A DNA stretch of 64,000 bases, from assembly GCF_026168515.1 (NCBI RefSeq), contig NZ_CP093443.1:3658001-3722000 (forward strand). The letters run 5' to 3'. Of this stretch, positions 1-8,797 are shown piece by piece. Each line of letters opens with the position of its first letter. The stretch's first letter is position 1. This DNA comes from Brevibacterium spongiae (GTDB taxonomy: Bacteria > Actinomycetota > Actinomycetes > Actinomycetales > Brevibacteriaceae). The notes under the pieces are model-generated. The model was given only the letters and a program-made list of their open reading frames with translations. It ran no database searches and was not told where the DNA came from. The position numbers and the translations under genes were made by a program.

Positions 1-1
1 G

Positions 2-751
2 CTGGCCGAGATCTCCCTGCTGCTGGGTGCCGTCTGGCTGGCGATCATCCTCTACGGTGATGCGATCATCTCCCCCGCCGACACCGGCCTCATCTACACC
101 GCCCTGGCCCCGCGCCTGTCGTACTCGCAGGCGAAGGTCGGCAACGCACCGCGCGCCCTGGCGAAGCTCAACAAGCACGGCGTGCCGTGGGTCTCGCTGC
201 TCGTGGTCTTCATCGTCTCGTGCATCATGTTCCTGCCGTTCCCGTCGTGGGCGAAGCTCGTCGGGTTCATCACCTCGGGCACGGTGCTCTCCTTCGCCAC
301 CGGACCCGTCGTGGTTGCGGCACTGCGCCGTCAGCTGCCCGAGCAGGAACGTCCGTTCAAGCTGCCCGGCGGTGACGTGCTGCCGATCATCGGCTTCGTC
401 TGCGCGAACCTCATCGTCTACTGGACGGGATGGGAGACGAACTGGAAGCTCTTCCTCGCCGTGGCCATCGGCTACGTCGTGATGATCGCCCACCACATCT
501 TCGCCAAGGACAAGTCCCGCCTGCCGGATCTGAAGATGCGGTCGGGCTGGTGGATGATCCTGTGGATGGCAGGTCTCGTCGTCCTCAGCCTCATCGGCCA
601 CTACGGCGGCGGACTCGACCTCATGGGCTTCATCGTCGGCGAGATCGTCACCGTGATCTTCTCGATCATCGTCTTCTACGTCGGCATCGCCTGCCGCCTG
701 ACCCCCGAGGAAGCCGTCGAAGCCGTCGAACAGACGCAGATCGACGACTGA
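2..751 (+). CDS. Amino-acid permease, APC superfamily (C-terminal part)
   Basis: The reading frame enters from the left edge, so the N-terminus and start codon lie outside the window; about 249 codons are present. The visible part is a run of hydrophobic helices separated by short charged loops, with the APC-type stretch IISPADTGLIYTA followed by a cytoplasmic loop (KVGNAPRALAKLNKHG) and at least five further membrane segments. This matches the second half of amino-acid/polyamine/organocation permeases. The substrate cannot be told from the sequence. The acidic tail (TPEEAVEAVEQTQIDD) is cytoplasmic. The next gene is on the opposite strand, so this is the last gene of its unit. Confidence 0.85.
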   Translation: MAEISLLLGAVWLAIILYGDAIISPADTGLIYTALAPRLSYSQAKVGNAPRALAKLNKHGVPWVSLLVVFIVSCIMFLPFPSWAKLVGFITSGTVLSFATGPVVVAALRRQLPEQERPFKLPGGDVLPIIGFVCANLIVYWTGWETNWKLFLAVAIGYVVMIAHHIFAKDKSRLPDLKMRSGWWMILWMAGLVVLSLIGHYGGGLDLMGFIVGEIVTVIFSIIVFYVGIACRLTPEEAVEAVEQTQIDD

Positions 752-855
752 CGCATCCCCGCGCCGAGGCGGCCGTCACCATCCGTGGTGACGGCCGCCC
801 GAATCGGCGACAGTGACGACCGACCCAACGACCATTGCATCGGCCGCCGCAGCAA

Positions 856-1449
856 TCACCGCAGCCGGGCTCGAATCCGTTCGAGCTCGGCTGTCGTGTC
901 GAAATCGCTCACCACGTCCGGGTCGACGGCGACCACAGCCGGTTCGAGACCCGCGAAGAGGAGTTTGACCGCACCGTCGGTGGGATCGCCGATCTCGGCG
1001 AGGCGAGCGAGCAGCAGATCGGTCGGCCATGCCGCGCAGAGGAACTGCGTCTTCCCCCGATCGTCGGTGCCCGTGGTCGGCCGGCCGGTTTCACGGCAGG
1101 TGCGGATGAGCTCGCCGAGGTGGCCCGCAGTGATCATCGGCATGTCCCCTGCGAGGACGAGAGTGACATCGGCTGCCCCCGTCGGCATCGCCGCAACGGC
1201 GGCTGCGATCCCGGCCAAGGGACCGGCGAACGCGGGTTCCTCCCGCACGACGTGGACGCCTTCCTGCTCCGCTTCCGCGAGTCCCTCCGCGGGACCGGCC
1301 ACCCACACCTCGACCCCAGCGGCCGCGCCGCGGATGCTGCCGAGGATCCGCGAGATCGTCGTCTGTCCGCCCACCTCGACGCCTGGCTTGTGCACACCGG
1401 CGAAGCGACGAGAACGACCGCCGGTGAGAATGATCGCGTTGACCGTCAT
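856..1449 (-). CDS. mobA: MobA-like molybdenum cofactor guanylyltransferase / NTP transferase
   Basis: The 197-residue protein begins MTVNAIILTGGRSRRF, the nucleotide-binding signature LxGGxSxR of the MobA/NTP-transferase fold, followed by a conserved lysine (GVHKPGVEVGG). A mid-protein LVLAGDMPM supplies the metal-binding Asp. MobA transfers GMP from GTP to molybdopterin. MobA-like CTP:MocA enzymes share the motifs, so the exact nucleotide is inferred. The frame is open further upstream, but the start at 1449 places the Gly-rich loop at the N-terminus as in the family. No other molybdenum genes are nearby. Confidence 0.8.
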   Translation of the reverse strand: MTVNAIILTGGRSRRFAGVHKPGVEVGGQTTISRILGSIRGAAAGVEVWVAGPAEGLAEAEQEGVHVVREEPAFAGPLAGIAAAVAAMPTGAADVTLVLAGDMPMITAGHLGELIRTCRETGRPTTGTDDRGKTQFLCAAWPTDLLLARLAEIGDPTDGAVKLLFAGLEPAVVAVDPDVVSDFDTTAELERIRARLR

Positions 1450-1661
1450 GCCCCGATCGTACCGAGCCCATCCGCCGCTTCCACCGTCGATCGACTCCAT
1501 TCCAACCGACTGCAGAAGCCGCACCCACCAAGCGTCGGCAACGAAATCCGCAGAGCGGCGCGACTTGATCAGCGCTAGCCTGGACGGGAACACACCCGAA
1601 TCGCGTACTCACTGCCGAGTGCCCCACCCACAGCCCAGTGCCCAGTGCCCGGAGGATGATC

Positions 1662-3386
1662 ATGTCGAAGTTCGATGTCGTCGAAGCGTCCATCGCCGAT
1701 CTGCGAGCCGCGCTCGAAGACGGCAGCACCACCTCGGTGGAGCTCGTCGAGGCCTATCAGGACCGGATCGCCGCCTACGACGGCCCCGACACCGACACGA
1801 AACTCAACTCCGTGATCGTGGCCAACCCGCAGTCACTCGCCGAGGCGGCCGCCTCCGACGAACGACGCGCGACCGGTCAGACGCTGGGCCCCCTCGACGG
1901 GATCCCGTACACCGCGAAGGACAGCTACATGGTCGCCGGCCTCACCGTGGCCTCGGGCTCTCCGGCGTTCGCCGACCTCATTGCGCAGAAGGATGCGTTC
2001 ACGATCGAACGGCTGCGCGCCGGCGGCGCCATCTGCTTGGGCCTGACGAACATGCCCCCGATGGCCAACGGGGGCATGCAGCGCGGACTCTACGGGCGCG
2101 CCGAAAGCCCGTACAACGCCGACTGGCTCACCAGTGCCTTCGCCTCCGGGTCGTCGAACGGTTCCGGCACGGCCACGACGGCGAGCTTCGCAGCCTTCGG
2201 TCTCGGCGAGGAGACCTGGTCATCCGGTCGGGCACCGGCCTCGCACAATGCGCTCATCGCCTACACTCCTTCGCGCGGGGTGATCAGCGTGCGCGGGAAC
2301 TGGCCGTTGGTTCCGACCATGGACGTCGTCGTCCCCCACACCCGCACGATGGCCGATCTGGCCGAGGTCCTCGACGTCATCGTCGCCGACGACGGCAAGA
2401 CCCGAGGGGATTTCTGGCGTGTGCAACCGTGGGTGGATATCCCGAAATCCAGCGCCGTGCGCCCGGACTCCTATGCCGCGCTGCTGCCCGGATCGAATGA
2501 GGCCGCACGGTCCGTGCTCGCGGGCAAGCGCCTCGGTGTGCCCAGGATGTACATCAACGCCGACGATGAGGCGGGCACGAATCCGGACGGCGGAATCGGT
2601 GGGCCCACGGGGCAGCCGGTCGTTACCCGCGCCTCGGTGATGGAGGTTTGGGAGGCTGCCCGGGCCGATCTCGAAGCCGCCGGCGCCGAGGTGGTCGCCA
2701 CGGACTTCCCGGTGGTGAGCAACTACGAGGGCGACCGGCCCGGTGCACCGACGATCGCGACCCGCGGCTTCGTCACCGCCGACTACCTGGATCGGGAGAT
2801 CAACGACCTGTCCTCATGGGCGTGGGACGATTTCCTCGCCGCGAACGGCGACCCGAATCTTTCCACCCTCGCCGAGGTGGACGGAGCGTTGATCTTCCCC
2901 CATCCACCCGGTGCACTGCCGGACCGCTATGACGGTTTCGACGATGACATCGCCACCTACCCCGAGCAGGTGCGGACCAATGGGTACGCGACGGTCACGG
3001 ATATTCCGGAGCTCGAATCCGGTGTGCGCGGGCTCGAGGAGACTCGTCGTGTCGACCTCGAGGGATGGATGGACGAACACGGTCTTGATGCGGTGGTCTT
3101 CCCGGCGATGGCCGATGTGGGACCGGCGGACATGGACGTCAACGAAGCGTCGGCGGATCTCGGGTGGCGCAACGGCACCTGGGTGGCCAACGGCAACCTC
3201 GTGCCCCGGCATCTGGGGATTCCGTCGGTGACGGTGCCGATGGGCACGATGTCCGACACCGGGATCCCGGTGGGCCTGACGATCGCCGGCAGAGGGTGGG
3301 ACGATTCCGCCCTCATCGAGATCGCCGCAGCCTTCGAAGCCACCGGTGACCGTCGTGACGTGCCGCCGCGGACCCCGCGGCTGTAA
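1662..3386 (+). CDS. Amidase, amidase-signature family
   Basis: A 574-residue enzyme of the amidase signature family, which hydrolyses C-N bonds with a Ser-cisSer-Lys triad. The catalytic Lys lies in GIPYTAKDSYM, the cis-Ser in the Gly/Ser-rich FASGSSNGSGTA, and the nucleophile Ser in ETWSSGRAPAS, where the family usually has GGSIRxPA. GGAGG at 1651-1655 is 6 nt before the ATG at 1662, which decides this start over the in-frame ATG at 1656. The C-terminal PVGLTIAGRGWDDSALIEIAAAFE is typical of the family. No signal peptide is evident, and the substrate is unknown. It converges with the next gene. Confidence 0.9.
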   Translation: MSKFDVVEASIADLRAALEDGSTTSVELVEAYQDRIAAYDGPDTDTKLNSVIVANPQSLAEAAASDERRATGQTLGPLDGIPYTAKDSYMVAGLTVASGSPAFADLIAQKDAFTIERLRAGGAICLGLTNMPPMANGGMQRGLYGRAESPYNADWLTSAFASGSSNGSGTATTASFAAFGLGEETWSSGRAPASHNALIAYTPSRGVISVRGNWPLVPTMDVVVPHTRTMADLAEVLDVIVADDGKTRGDFWRVQPWVDIPKSSAVRPDSYAALLPGSNEAARSVLAGKRLGVPRMYINADDEAGTNPDGGIGGPTGQPVVTRASVMEVWEAARADLEAAGAEVVATDFPVVSNYEGDRPGAPTIATRGFVTADYLDREINDLSSWAWDDFLAANGDPNLSTLAEVDGALIFPHPPGALPDRYDGFDDDIATYPEQVRTNGYATVTDIPELESGVRGLEETRRVDLEGWMDEHGLDAVVFPAMADVGPADMDVNEASADLGWRNGTWVANGNLVPRHLGIPSVTVPMGTMSDTGIPVGLTIAGRGWDDSALIEIAAAFEATGDRRDVPPRTPRL

Positions 3387-3406
3387 GTTCCTTCAGCCTT
3401 CCCGGC

Positions 3407-4138
3407 TCAAGCCCCGGCTTCCAGCTCACGCCTCCTACGCGCGGCATCGCGCAGCTGCATCCACCCGGCAAGGACGAACCAGGCGAGGAACGGGTAGGAG
3501 GCGGTCCTCTCGATGAGGCCGACCGGCAGATTCCACCCTTCGGGGAGGGACATGAGCAGAGTTCCGGCGAGTCCGAACGCCGCCAGCCCGAGCGTCAGAC
3601 CGCCGAATTCGGCCGGCCCGATCCACCTCTTCTCCGGCCATCGCAGCACTGCGATGCCGACGGCCAACAGACCGAGATTCTGCACCACGGCACCGCCGAA
3701 GCCGAAGACCGCGTGCAGAGTGAGGTCGATATCCGCCGGGACCATTCCGGTGGCTGCCAGGAGCATTCCGCCGGCGGCGAGGAGGAACGACCCGCACCGG
3801 CCCCAGACTGTCGGGGCGATCCAGTCGTGCCAGACGAAGGCGATGACCGCGAGGATCGATCCGGAGAGAATGGACACGGCGTTGACGAGGGGGTGGGCCG
3901 GTGAGCACACGTCTTCGGGATCGTCGGTGTCGACCCAGTCTCCGCACCCGGTCATTCCCAGATGGCTGATCGACTGGTGCGTGAACGAATAGGTGCCTTC
4001 GGAGGCGAGGGCTGCGGGGATTTCGACGAGGACCACGAGCAGTCCGGCGAGCATGGCGAGCAATGCCCACACCCGTTCGGGTTTGGGCGACACGCGGATA
4101 CTGCCGGACCCAGTCACCTCGGTCCCTCCATGAGACAA
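3407..4138 (-). CDS. DUF998 family integral membrane protein
   Basis: A 243-residue protein with about six hydrophobic helices. The first helix (LLAMLAGLLVVLVEIPAAL) is followed by an extracytoplasmic loop with FTHQSISHLGMTGCG, the Q-S-IS-LG pattern of DUF998 proteins. That loop contains two Cys (TGCGDW and EDVCSP) that could form a disulfide. The family is widespread in actinobacteria and has no assigned biochemical function. The C-terminus is short and basic (RDAARRRRELEAGA). It is transcribed alone, convergent with the amidase and divergent from the PEP-mutase-like gene. Confidence 0.75.
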   Translation of the reverse strand: MSHGGTEVTGSGSIRVSPKPERVWALLAMLAGLLVVLVEIPAALASEGTYSFTHQSISHLGMTGCGDWVDTDDPEDVCSPAHPLVNAVSILSGSILAVIAFVWHDWIAPTVWGRCGSFLLAAGGMLLAATGMVPADIDLTLHAVFGFGGAVVQNLGLLAVGIAVLRWPEKRWIGPAEFGGLTLGLAAFGLAGTLLMSLPEGWNLPVGLIERTASYPFLAWFVLAGWMQLRDAARRRRELEAGA

Positions 4139-4232
4139 CCTCGGATGACGTTCACGCTATCACCGCCTTCAGGCTGAAACCTTCTGGTGAACCCGTCCGA
4201 CTCCTGGCGTGTCGCGCCTCAAGGGTGGAACA

Positions 4233-5015
4233 GTGTTGTCCATGGTCGATTTCACTGTTCTCGCCGAACGCGCTTTCACTCTTCTGCAGGGACATCATCA
4301 GGACGACCCCCTCGTGCTGCCGACCGTCTGGGATGCCTGGTCGGCCCGTGCCATGGTCGATGTCGGCTTCAATGCCCTGAGCATCGGCTCGCACCCGCTG
4401 GCCGATTCCCTCGGCCACGCCGATGGGGAGAACATGACGCTCGAACAGGCTCTCGAGGGGATCTCACGCATCACCTCGGCGGTGAATGTGCCCGTCACCG
4501 CCGACCTCGAATCCGGCTACGACACCCCCGCACCCGAACTCATCGCCGGCCTCCTCGAAGCCGGTGCTGTGGGGGTGAACATCGAGGACACCGTCCACAG
4601 CCGCGGCAGCATGCGCAGCCCCGAGGAGCACGCCGAATACATCTGGAGCCTGCGCCAGGCCGCCGACGCTCAGCGGGTCCACGTCGTCATCAATGCCCGA
4701 ACCGATGTGTTCAAGTACCCGAACGATTTCGATGACCCCACCGCCGAGGTGGTCCGTCGTCTTCGTCTGTGCACCGAGGCGGGTGCGGACTCCGTCTACC
4801 CCGTCCGGCTTCCCGATGTGGGCACGCTCAAGTCGATCCTCGCGCAGATCACTCTGCCGCTCAATGTCACCGCGCACCCGATCAAGGGCGCGGTGCCCGA
4901 AGAACTCGACCTCTCTCAGCTCGCTGAGCTCGGGGTCGGGCGCGTGACCTTCGGTCCGCTTCTGCAGGCGGCGCTGACCGACTGTTTCGCGGATTTCACG
5001 CGCGCCTGGCAGTAG
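4233..5015 (+). CDS. Isocitrate lyase / phosphoenolpyruvate mutase family enzyme
   Basis: A TIM-barrel protein of about 260 residues. It carries the PEP-mutase/ICL metal and substrate motifs: VTADLESGYD, VGVNIEDTVH (acidic cluster that binds Mg2+) and VVINARTDVF. These enzymes form or cleave C-C or P-C bonds in oxaloacetate-like substrates. The family Cys that marks isocitrate or methylisocitrate lyases (KKCGH) is absent, so it is better called PEP-mutase-like. The GTG at 4233 follows AAGGG at 4221-4225 by 7 nt; the ATG at 4242 is an alternative start. The substrate is not predictable from context. Confidence 0.85.
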   Translation: MLSMVDFTVLAERAFTLLQGHHQDDPLVLPTVWDAWSARAMVDVGFNALSIGSHPLADSLGHADGENMTLEQALEGISRITSAVNVPVTADLESGYDTPAPELIAGLLEAGAVGVNIEDTVHSRGSMRSPEEHAEYIWSLRQAADAQRVHVVINARTDVFKYPNDFDDPTAEVVRRLRLCTEAGADSVYPVRLPDVGTLKSILAQITLPLNVTAHPIKGAVPEELDLSQLAELGVGRVTFGPLLQAALTDCFADFTRAWQ

Positions 5016-5082
5016 GGTCATCCCCCTGCCGTCGGCACCGACAAGTGCAACTCACCTCCACCCCACCACAAGAGGAGAAGCA

Positions 5083-5844
5083 ATGCCTGCCAACCCCCGT
5101 GAAGGCCAGCCCATCTGGATCGACTATGTCTGTCAGGATTTCGAGGCGGCCCAGAACTTCTACAACCAGCTCTTCGGCTGGGAATTCACCGACATGGGTG
5201 AGGACTTCGGCCACTACCACATGATCCGTAAGGACGGAGGCGACGTCGGCGGTGCCATGCGAGCCATGAACATGGACGGTTCCCCGAGCCCGGAGATGCC
5301 CACAGCCTGGTCGACGTACCTGCACACTGGAGACATCGCCGGCGTCCACCAGGCAGCACTGACCGCCGGGGCAGCCGATGTCGTGGGTCCCATGCCTGTC
5401 GGTCCGCTCGGACAGATGGCCGTTGTCGTTGATCCGACGGGATCGCCTATCGGCATGTGGCAGCCCGGTGAGTTCTCCGGCTTCGCGACTCCGCTCACCC
5501 CGGGCACCCCCGTGTGGTTCGAACTCATGACAACGGACTACCAGGCGGCGAACGAGTTCTACGGCAAGGTCTTCTCCTTCGACATCACTCCGATGGACGG
5601 CTTCCCGTACTCAACGCACGGCGATGGCGACGATGCCGTGGCCGGGATCTGCGATGCCAGCCAGTGGGCGAAGAATTCCTACTGGCGCACCTACTTCAAT
5701 GTCGAAGATGCCGACGCCGCGGCTGCGAAGGTGACCGAGCTCGGAGGAACAGTGCTCGACGGTCCCGAAGACTCCCCCTATGGACGCATCGTCACCGTCA
5801 CCGATCCAGAAGGGGCAACGTTCCAGCTGCAGCAGAATCTGTGA
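5083..5844 (+). CDS. VOC family protein with two glyoxalase/bleomycin-resistance domains
   Basis: 253 residues made of two tandem vicinal-oxygen-chelate modules, roughly residues 8-120 and 130-252. Each starts with a W-I/F-D/E strand followed by AxNFYxxLFGWEF (first) or ANEFYGKVFSFDI (second) and ends DPTGSPIGMWQPGE or DPEGATFQLQQN. The second metal-binding Glu is not clearly kept, so enzymatic activity is uncertain. Tandem-domain VOC proteins of this kind are common in actinobacteria and poorly characterised. A strong AGAGGAGAAG ribosome site lies 2 nt before the ATG at 5083. Confidence 0.85.
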   Translation: MPANPREGQPIWIDYVCQDFEAAQNFYNQLFGWEFTDMGEDFGHYHMIRKDGGDVGGAMRAMNMDGSPSPEMPTAWSTYLHTGDIAGVHQAALTAGAADVVGPMPVGPLGQMAVVVDPTGSPIGMWQPGEFSGFATPLTPGTPVWFELMTTDYQAANEFYGKVFSFDITPMDGFPYSTHGDGDDAVAGICDASQWAKNSYWRTYFNVEDADAAAAKVTELGGTVLDGPEDSPYGRIVTVTDPEGATFQLQQNL

Positions 5845-5907
5845 CCGACACCGAGGCGGCCCGGCACTGTTTCGGTCGGCTGCTCTGCGGCAGTCACTGA
5901 TCCGACC

Positions 5908-6393
5908 GTGACCGACACCGATCGTTTTGAACCGCTGCGGCGGCGATTCCTCAGCCTGGGGCTCGGGGAGATCGCTGCCGCGGTGGTCTTTGCTGTGGTG
6001 CCGACGGCTCTTCCGTTCATCACCTCCGACGGCGCCGAGTCGGCATTGTGGTTCGCATTGTCCCCGCTGCTCTTCGTGCTCGTCCAGGGCGGGGTCTATT
6101 GGCTCATCGCCCGGAACTCTCTGCCCGGACCGATTCCGCGTGCGGTCGCCCATCTCTATCGGGGTCTGCGCATTCTCGATCCGATTGTTCTTGTTGGCAG
6201 TGCAATCGGCATCGCCGTCACGTGGCCGGGCCCGAGCGTCAGCGCTTTCGTCGTCGTGGTCGTCTGGCTGTTCGCGGTGGCAGAGTACGTCAATTACTTC
6301 CACATCCGCTTGTCCTACCCGTGGGCGGTGTGGGCCGGGCAGGTCGGACGGTGGTCGACGCCGAGGCTGCTCCGAGACCTTCGTCGCGCGTGA
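5908..6393 (+). CDS. Small four-helix membrane protein, function unknown
   Basis: 161 residues starting with GTG at 5908. Four hydrophobic segments are visible (IAAAVVFAVVPTALPFI, LSPLLFVLVQGGVYWLIA, ILDPIVLVGSAIGIAVTW, SAFVVVVVWLFAVAEYVNYF), with a basic C-terminus ending RLLRDLRRA. The YVNYFHIRLSYP motif after the last helix recurs in small actinobacterial membrane proteins, but no family name can be given safely. It lies 63 nt after the VOC gene in the same direction and may be cotranscribed with it. It converges with recQ, leaving about 10 nt between the two stops. Confidence 0.65.
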   Translation: MTDTDRFEPLRRRFLSLGLGEIAAAVVFAVVPTALPFITSDGAESALWFALSPLLFVLVQGGVYWLIARNSLPGPIPRAVAHLYRGLRILDPIVLVGSAIGIAVTWPGPSVSAFVVVVVWLFAVAEYVNYFHIRLSYPWAVWAGQVGRWSTPRLLRDLRRA

Positions 6394-6403
6394 GCCATAC
6401 GGC

Positions 6404-8533
6404 TCAGGCCCGCAGCGCGAGCGCGAACGGCAACACCGAGGTGGCTCCCGCCCTCCGCAGCAGTCGTGCGCACACCGTCATCGTCCACCGGGAGACGACC
6501 TCGTCATCGACGAGCAGCACTGACTTCCCGGCCACGGCCTCTTCGACCTCGGGTGGAACGACGAAGGCCTCATAGAGGTCTTTGACGCGGAAGGCACTGT
6601 TGACGTCCGGGGTGCCGTGGTCGCCGACTTGCAGCAGCTCGCCACCGTCGGTGAGGCGCCCGGCTGAGGCGAGATTGGCGGCCAGGGAGCGCACGGTCAC
6701 GGGACGACGGGCACTCGGGATCGACACGACCACCTCGGGCCGTGTTTTCCAATCCCACTGAGCCAGCACTTCGAGGCACCATTTGCCGATCTGGCCGGGC
6801 ACCTCAGCGTCGGGGGCATCGGGGGCGAGGAACGATCGCAGGGTCTGCCCCTGTCCGAGGTCAGAAAGGCGGGCGATGGCACGCCCTTCCTCGGCGAGTT
6901 CTTCGGCGGGAATCCGGCCCTTGAGCGGGACGCCGATATTGGCCAGCCCGCTGGGCCAGGTGCTGCGCGGTTCGATGGGCAGACCGATCTTATGGAGGTT
7001 CCCGGCCGCAGCCTGGCGCTGTTCGTCGGAGATCTCGGCAGAGAACCACACTCCGGCGCAGTTGTCGCAGCGCCCGCACGGCTGGGGATCGGGGTCGTCG
7101 AGCTGACGGATGAGGAACTCCATCCGGCACTGCCCGGTCGCTTCGTAGTCGAGCATGGCTTGGGCCTCTTCGGCGCGGACGGCCGCGACCTTCTCATACC
7201 GGTCCCGGTCATAGGTCCACCCCAGCCCGGTCGACACATACCCGCCCTTGACCTTGGTCACGGCGTCTTCGACCTCGAGGGTCTTGAGCAGCAGGTTGAG
7301 GCGGGAGCGCTTGGTTCCGACCAGCGTTTCCAAGCGGGCCACGGACAGGGGTGCGTCCGCCTCGGCGAGGGCTGCGAGCACGGCGTTCGCGTCGTCCTGG
7401 TTCGGCATCGACGCGGTCGCGAAGTACTCCCAGATCCGCTCATCCTCGGCACCGGGCAGAAGAAGGACATCGGCGGAATCGGTGGCACGGCCGGCGCGTC
7501 CGACCTGCTGGTAGTAGGCCACGGCCGAGGACGGCGCGCCGATGTGGATGACGAATCCCAGGTCGGGTTTGTCGAATCCCATGCCCAGCGCCGAGGTGGC
7601 CACGAGCGCCTTGAGGCGGTTGTCCTTGAGCTGGCCCTCGAGTTCGGCGCGTTCCTCGGCATCCGTCCGGCCGGTGTAGGCGCGGACCTCGTGGCCCTGT
7701 TCGCGCAGCATCCTGGTGATGTCCTCGGCGGCGGAGACGGTGAGTGTGTAGACGATTCCGGACCCGGTGAAGTCATTGAGGTGGGATGCCAGCCAGGCGA
7801 TGCGGGCGCTGGCGTCGAGTCCGGGCAGAACTCCGAGGCGCAGCGAATCACGGGCGAGTTCGCCCCGGACGACGGTGGTGTCGTCGCCGAGCTGTTCGGC
7901 GACGTCGGCGACGACGCGGGAGTTCGCGGTCGCCGTCGTCGCGAGCACCGGGGTGTTGTGCGGCAGTTCGGAGAGGATCCGGCCGATGCGGCGGTAGTCG
8001 GGGCGGAAGTCATGCCCCCAGTCGGAGATGCAGTGGGCTTCGTCGACGACGATGAGGCCGAGGAACGCCAGGAGCTGGGGCAGGACTTCGTCGCGGAACT
8101 GCGGGTTGTTCAGCCGCTCCGGGGAGACGAGGAGGACGTCGAGGCTGCCGGCCCGCAGGTCTTCGAGGACCGAGTCCCATTCGGTGACGTTCGAGGAGTT
8201 GAGGCTGGCGGCGCGGACTCCTGCGCGTTCGGCGGCGGCGATCTGGTCGCGCATGAGCGCCAGCAGCGGGGAGATGATGAGGCTGGGACCGGTGCCTGCG
8301 GCCCGGAGCATGCGGGTGGCGACGAAGTAGACGGCCGACTTTCCCCAGCCGGTGCGCTGGACGACGAGGACGCGTTTCTTGCCCTGGACGAGGTCACGGA
8401 TCGACTCGAGCTGGCCGTCGCGGAACTGTGCGTTCGGGTTCGCGGTGAGCTCGGCGAGGATCGACTGTGCGGAGGCGGCGAAGTCGTCTGCTGCGTCGGA
8501 AACGGGTGGGGATGTCGGGGTGGATTCCGTCAT
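6404..8533 (-). CDS. recQ: RecQ-family ATP-dependent DNA helicase with C-terminal phosphoribosyltransferase-like segment
   Basis: 709 residues. The helicase core shows motif I (QRTGWGKSAV), a DEAH box (VVDEAHCISDWGHDFRPDY, a RecQ hallmark), motif III-like ATTATA and motif VI QQVGRAGR. A RecQ-type zinc-binding cluster follows (CRMEFL plus CGRCDNC). There is no clear HRDC domain. Instead the last ~40 residues read VLLVDDEVVSRWTM then GATSVLPFALAL, resembling the PRPP loop and following strand of ComF/PRTase-type proteins. RecQ unwinds forked or recombination-intermediate DNA in the cytoplasm. The gene is monocistronic, and an IS110 element lies just upstream of its start. Confidence 0.9.
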   Translation of the reverse strand: MTESTPTSPPVSDAADDFAASAQSILAELTANPNAQFRDGQLESIRDLVQGKKRVLVVQRTGWGKSAVYFVATRMLRAAGTGPSLIISPLLALMRDQIAAAERAGVRAASLNSSNVTEWDSVLEDLRAGSLDVLLVSPERLNNPQFRDEVLPQLLAFLGLIVVDEAHCISDWGHDFRPDYRRIGRILSELPHNTPVLATTATANSRVVADVAEQLGDDTTVVRGELARDSLRLGVLPGLDASARIAWLASHLNDFTGSGIVYTLTVSAAEDITRMLREQGHEVRAYTGRTDAEERAELEGQLKDNRLKALVATSALGMGFDKPDLGFVIHIGAPSSAVAYYQQVGRAGRATDSADVLLLPGAEDERIWEYFATASMPNQDDANAVLAALAEADAPLSVARLETLVGTKRSRLNLLLKTLEVEDAVTKVKGGYVSTGLGWTYDRDRYEKVAAVRAEEAQAMLDYEATGQCRMEFLIRQLDDPDPQPCGRCDNCAGVWFSAEISDEQRQAAAGNLHKIGLPIEPRSTWPSGLANIGVPLKGRIPAEELAEEGRAIARLSDLGQGQTLRSFLAPDAPDAEVPGQIGKWCLEVLAQWDWKTRPEVVVSIPSARRPVTVRSLAANLASAGRLTDGGELLQVGDHGTPDVNSAFRVKDLYEAFVVPPEVEEAVAGKSVLLVDDEVVSRWTMTVCARLLRRAGATSVLPFALALRA

Positions 8534-8589
8534 GGGGCCAGTCTAGGCGGAGGCACTGACGTAGAGAATGTTAGAGACAGGTTCCGGGT

Positions 8590-8790
8590 GTGACCCAGGC
8601 TCTGACTGACCCACCCCGTGGTGTCTTTCCTGTGATCAGTCCACCGGGAGCTTTGTCACCCACCGAAGAGAACCAGCCGGTGGGGACATGACCTCATAGG
8701 AGCGTGACTCCGCGACCACGGAGTCTCGTCTACGTCCTGTCTGCCCGACCGACTGGCCCTCACCCCCACCAGTCCAATGGAAGAGGCAGA
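8590..8790 (+). ncRNA. Candidate IS110 bridge RNA region
   Basis: IS110-group elements are known to encode a bridge RNA between the left end and the transposase gene. Here that interval is non-coding and foldable. CCACCGG at 8641-8647 pairs with CCGGTGG at 8677-8683, and GACTCCG at 8706-8712 pairs with CGGAGTC at 8719-8725 around a 6-nt loop. Between these stems lies CATAGGAGC, which nearly repeats the element's right end (TATAGGAGC), as expected of a donor-binding loop. Exact ends and folding are inferred. Confidence 0.45.
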
Positions 8791-8797
8791 CACCATC

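Noticed and set aside
4233..5015. Calling this gene methylisocitrate lyase
   Set aside because: The catalytic KKCGH motif is absent, and no prpC/prpD-type genes are nearby.
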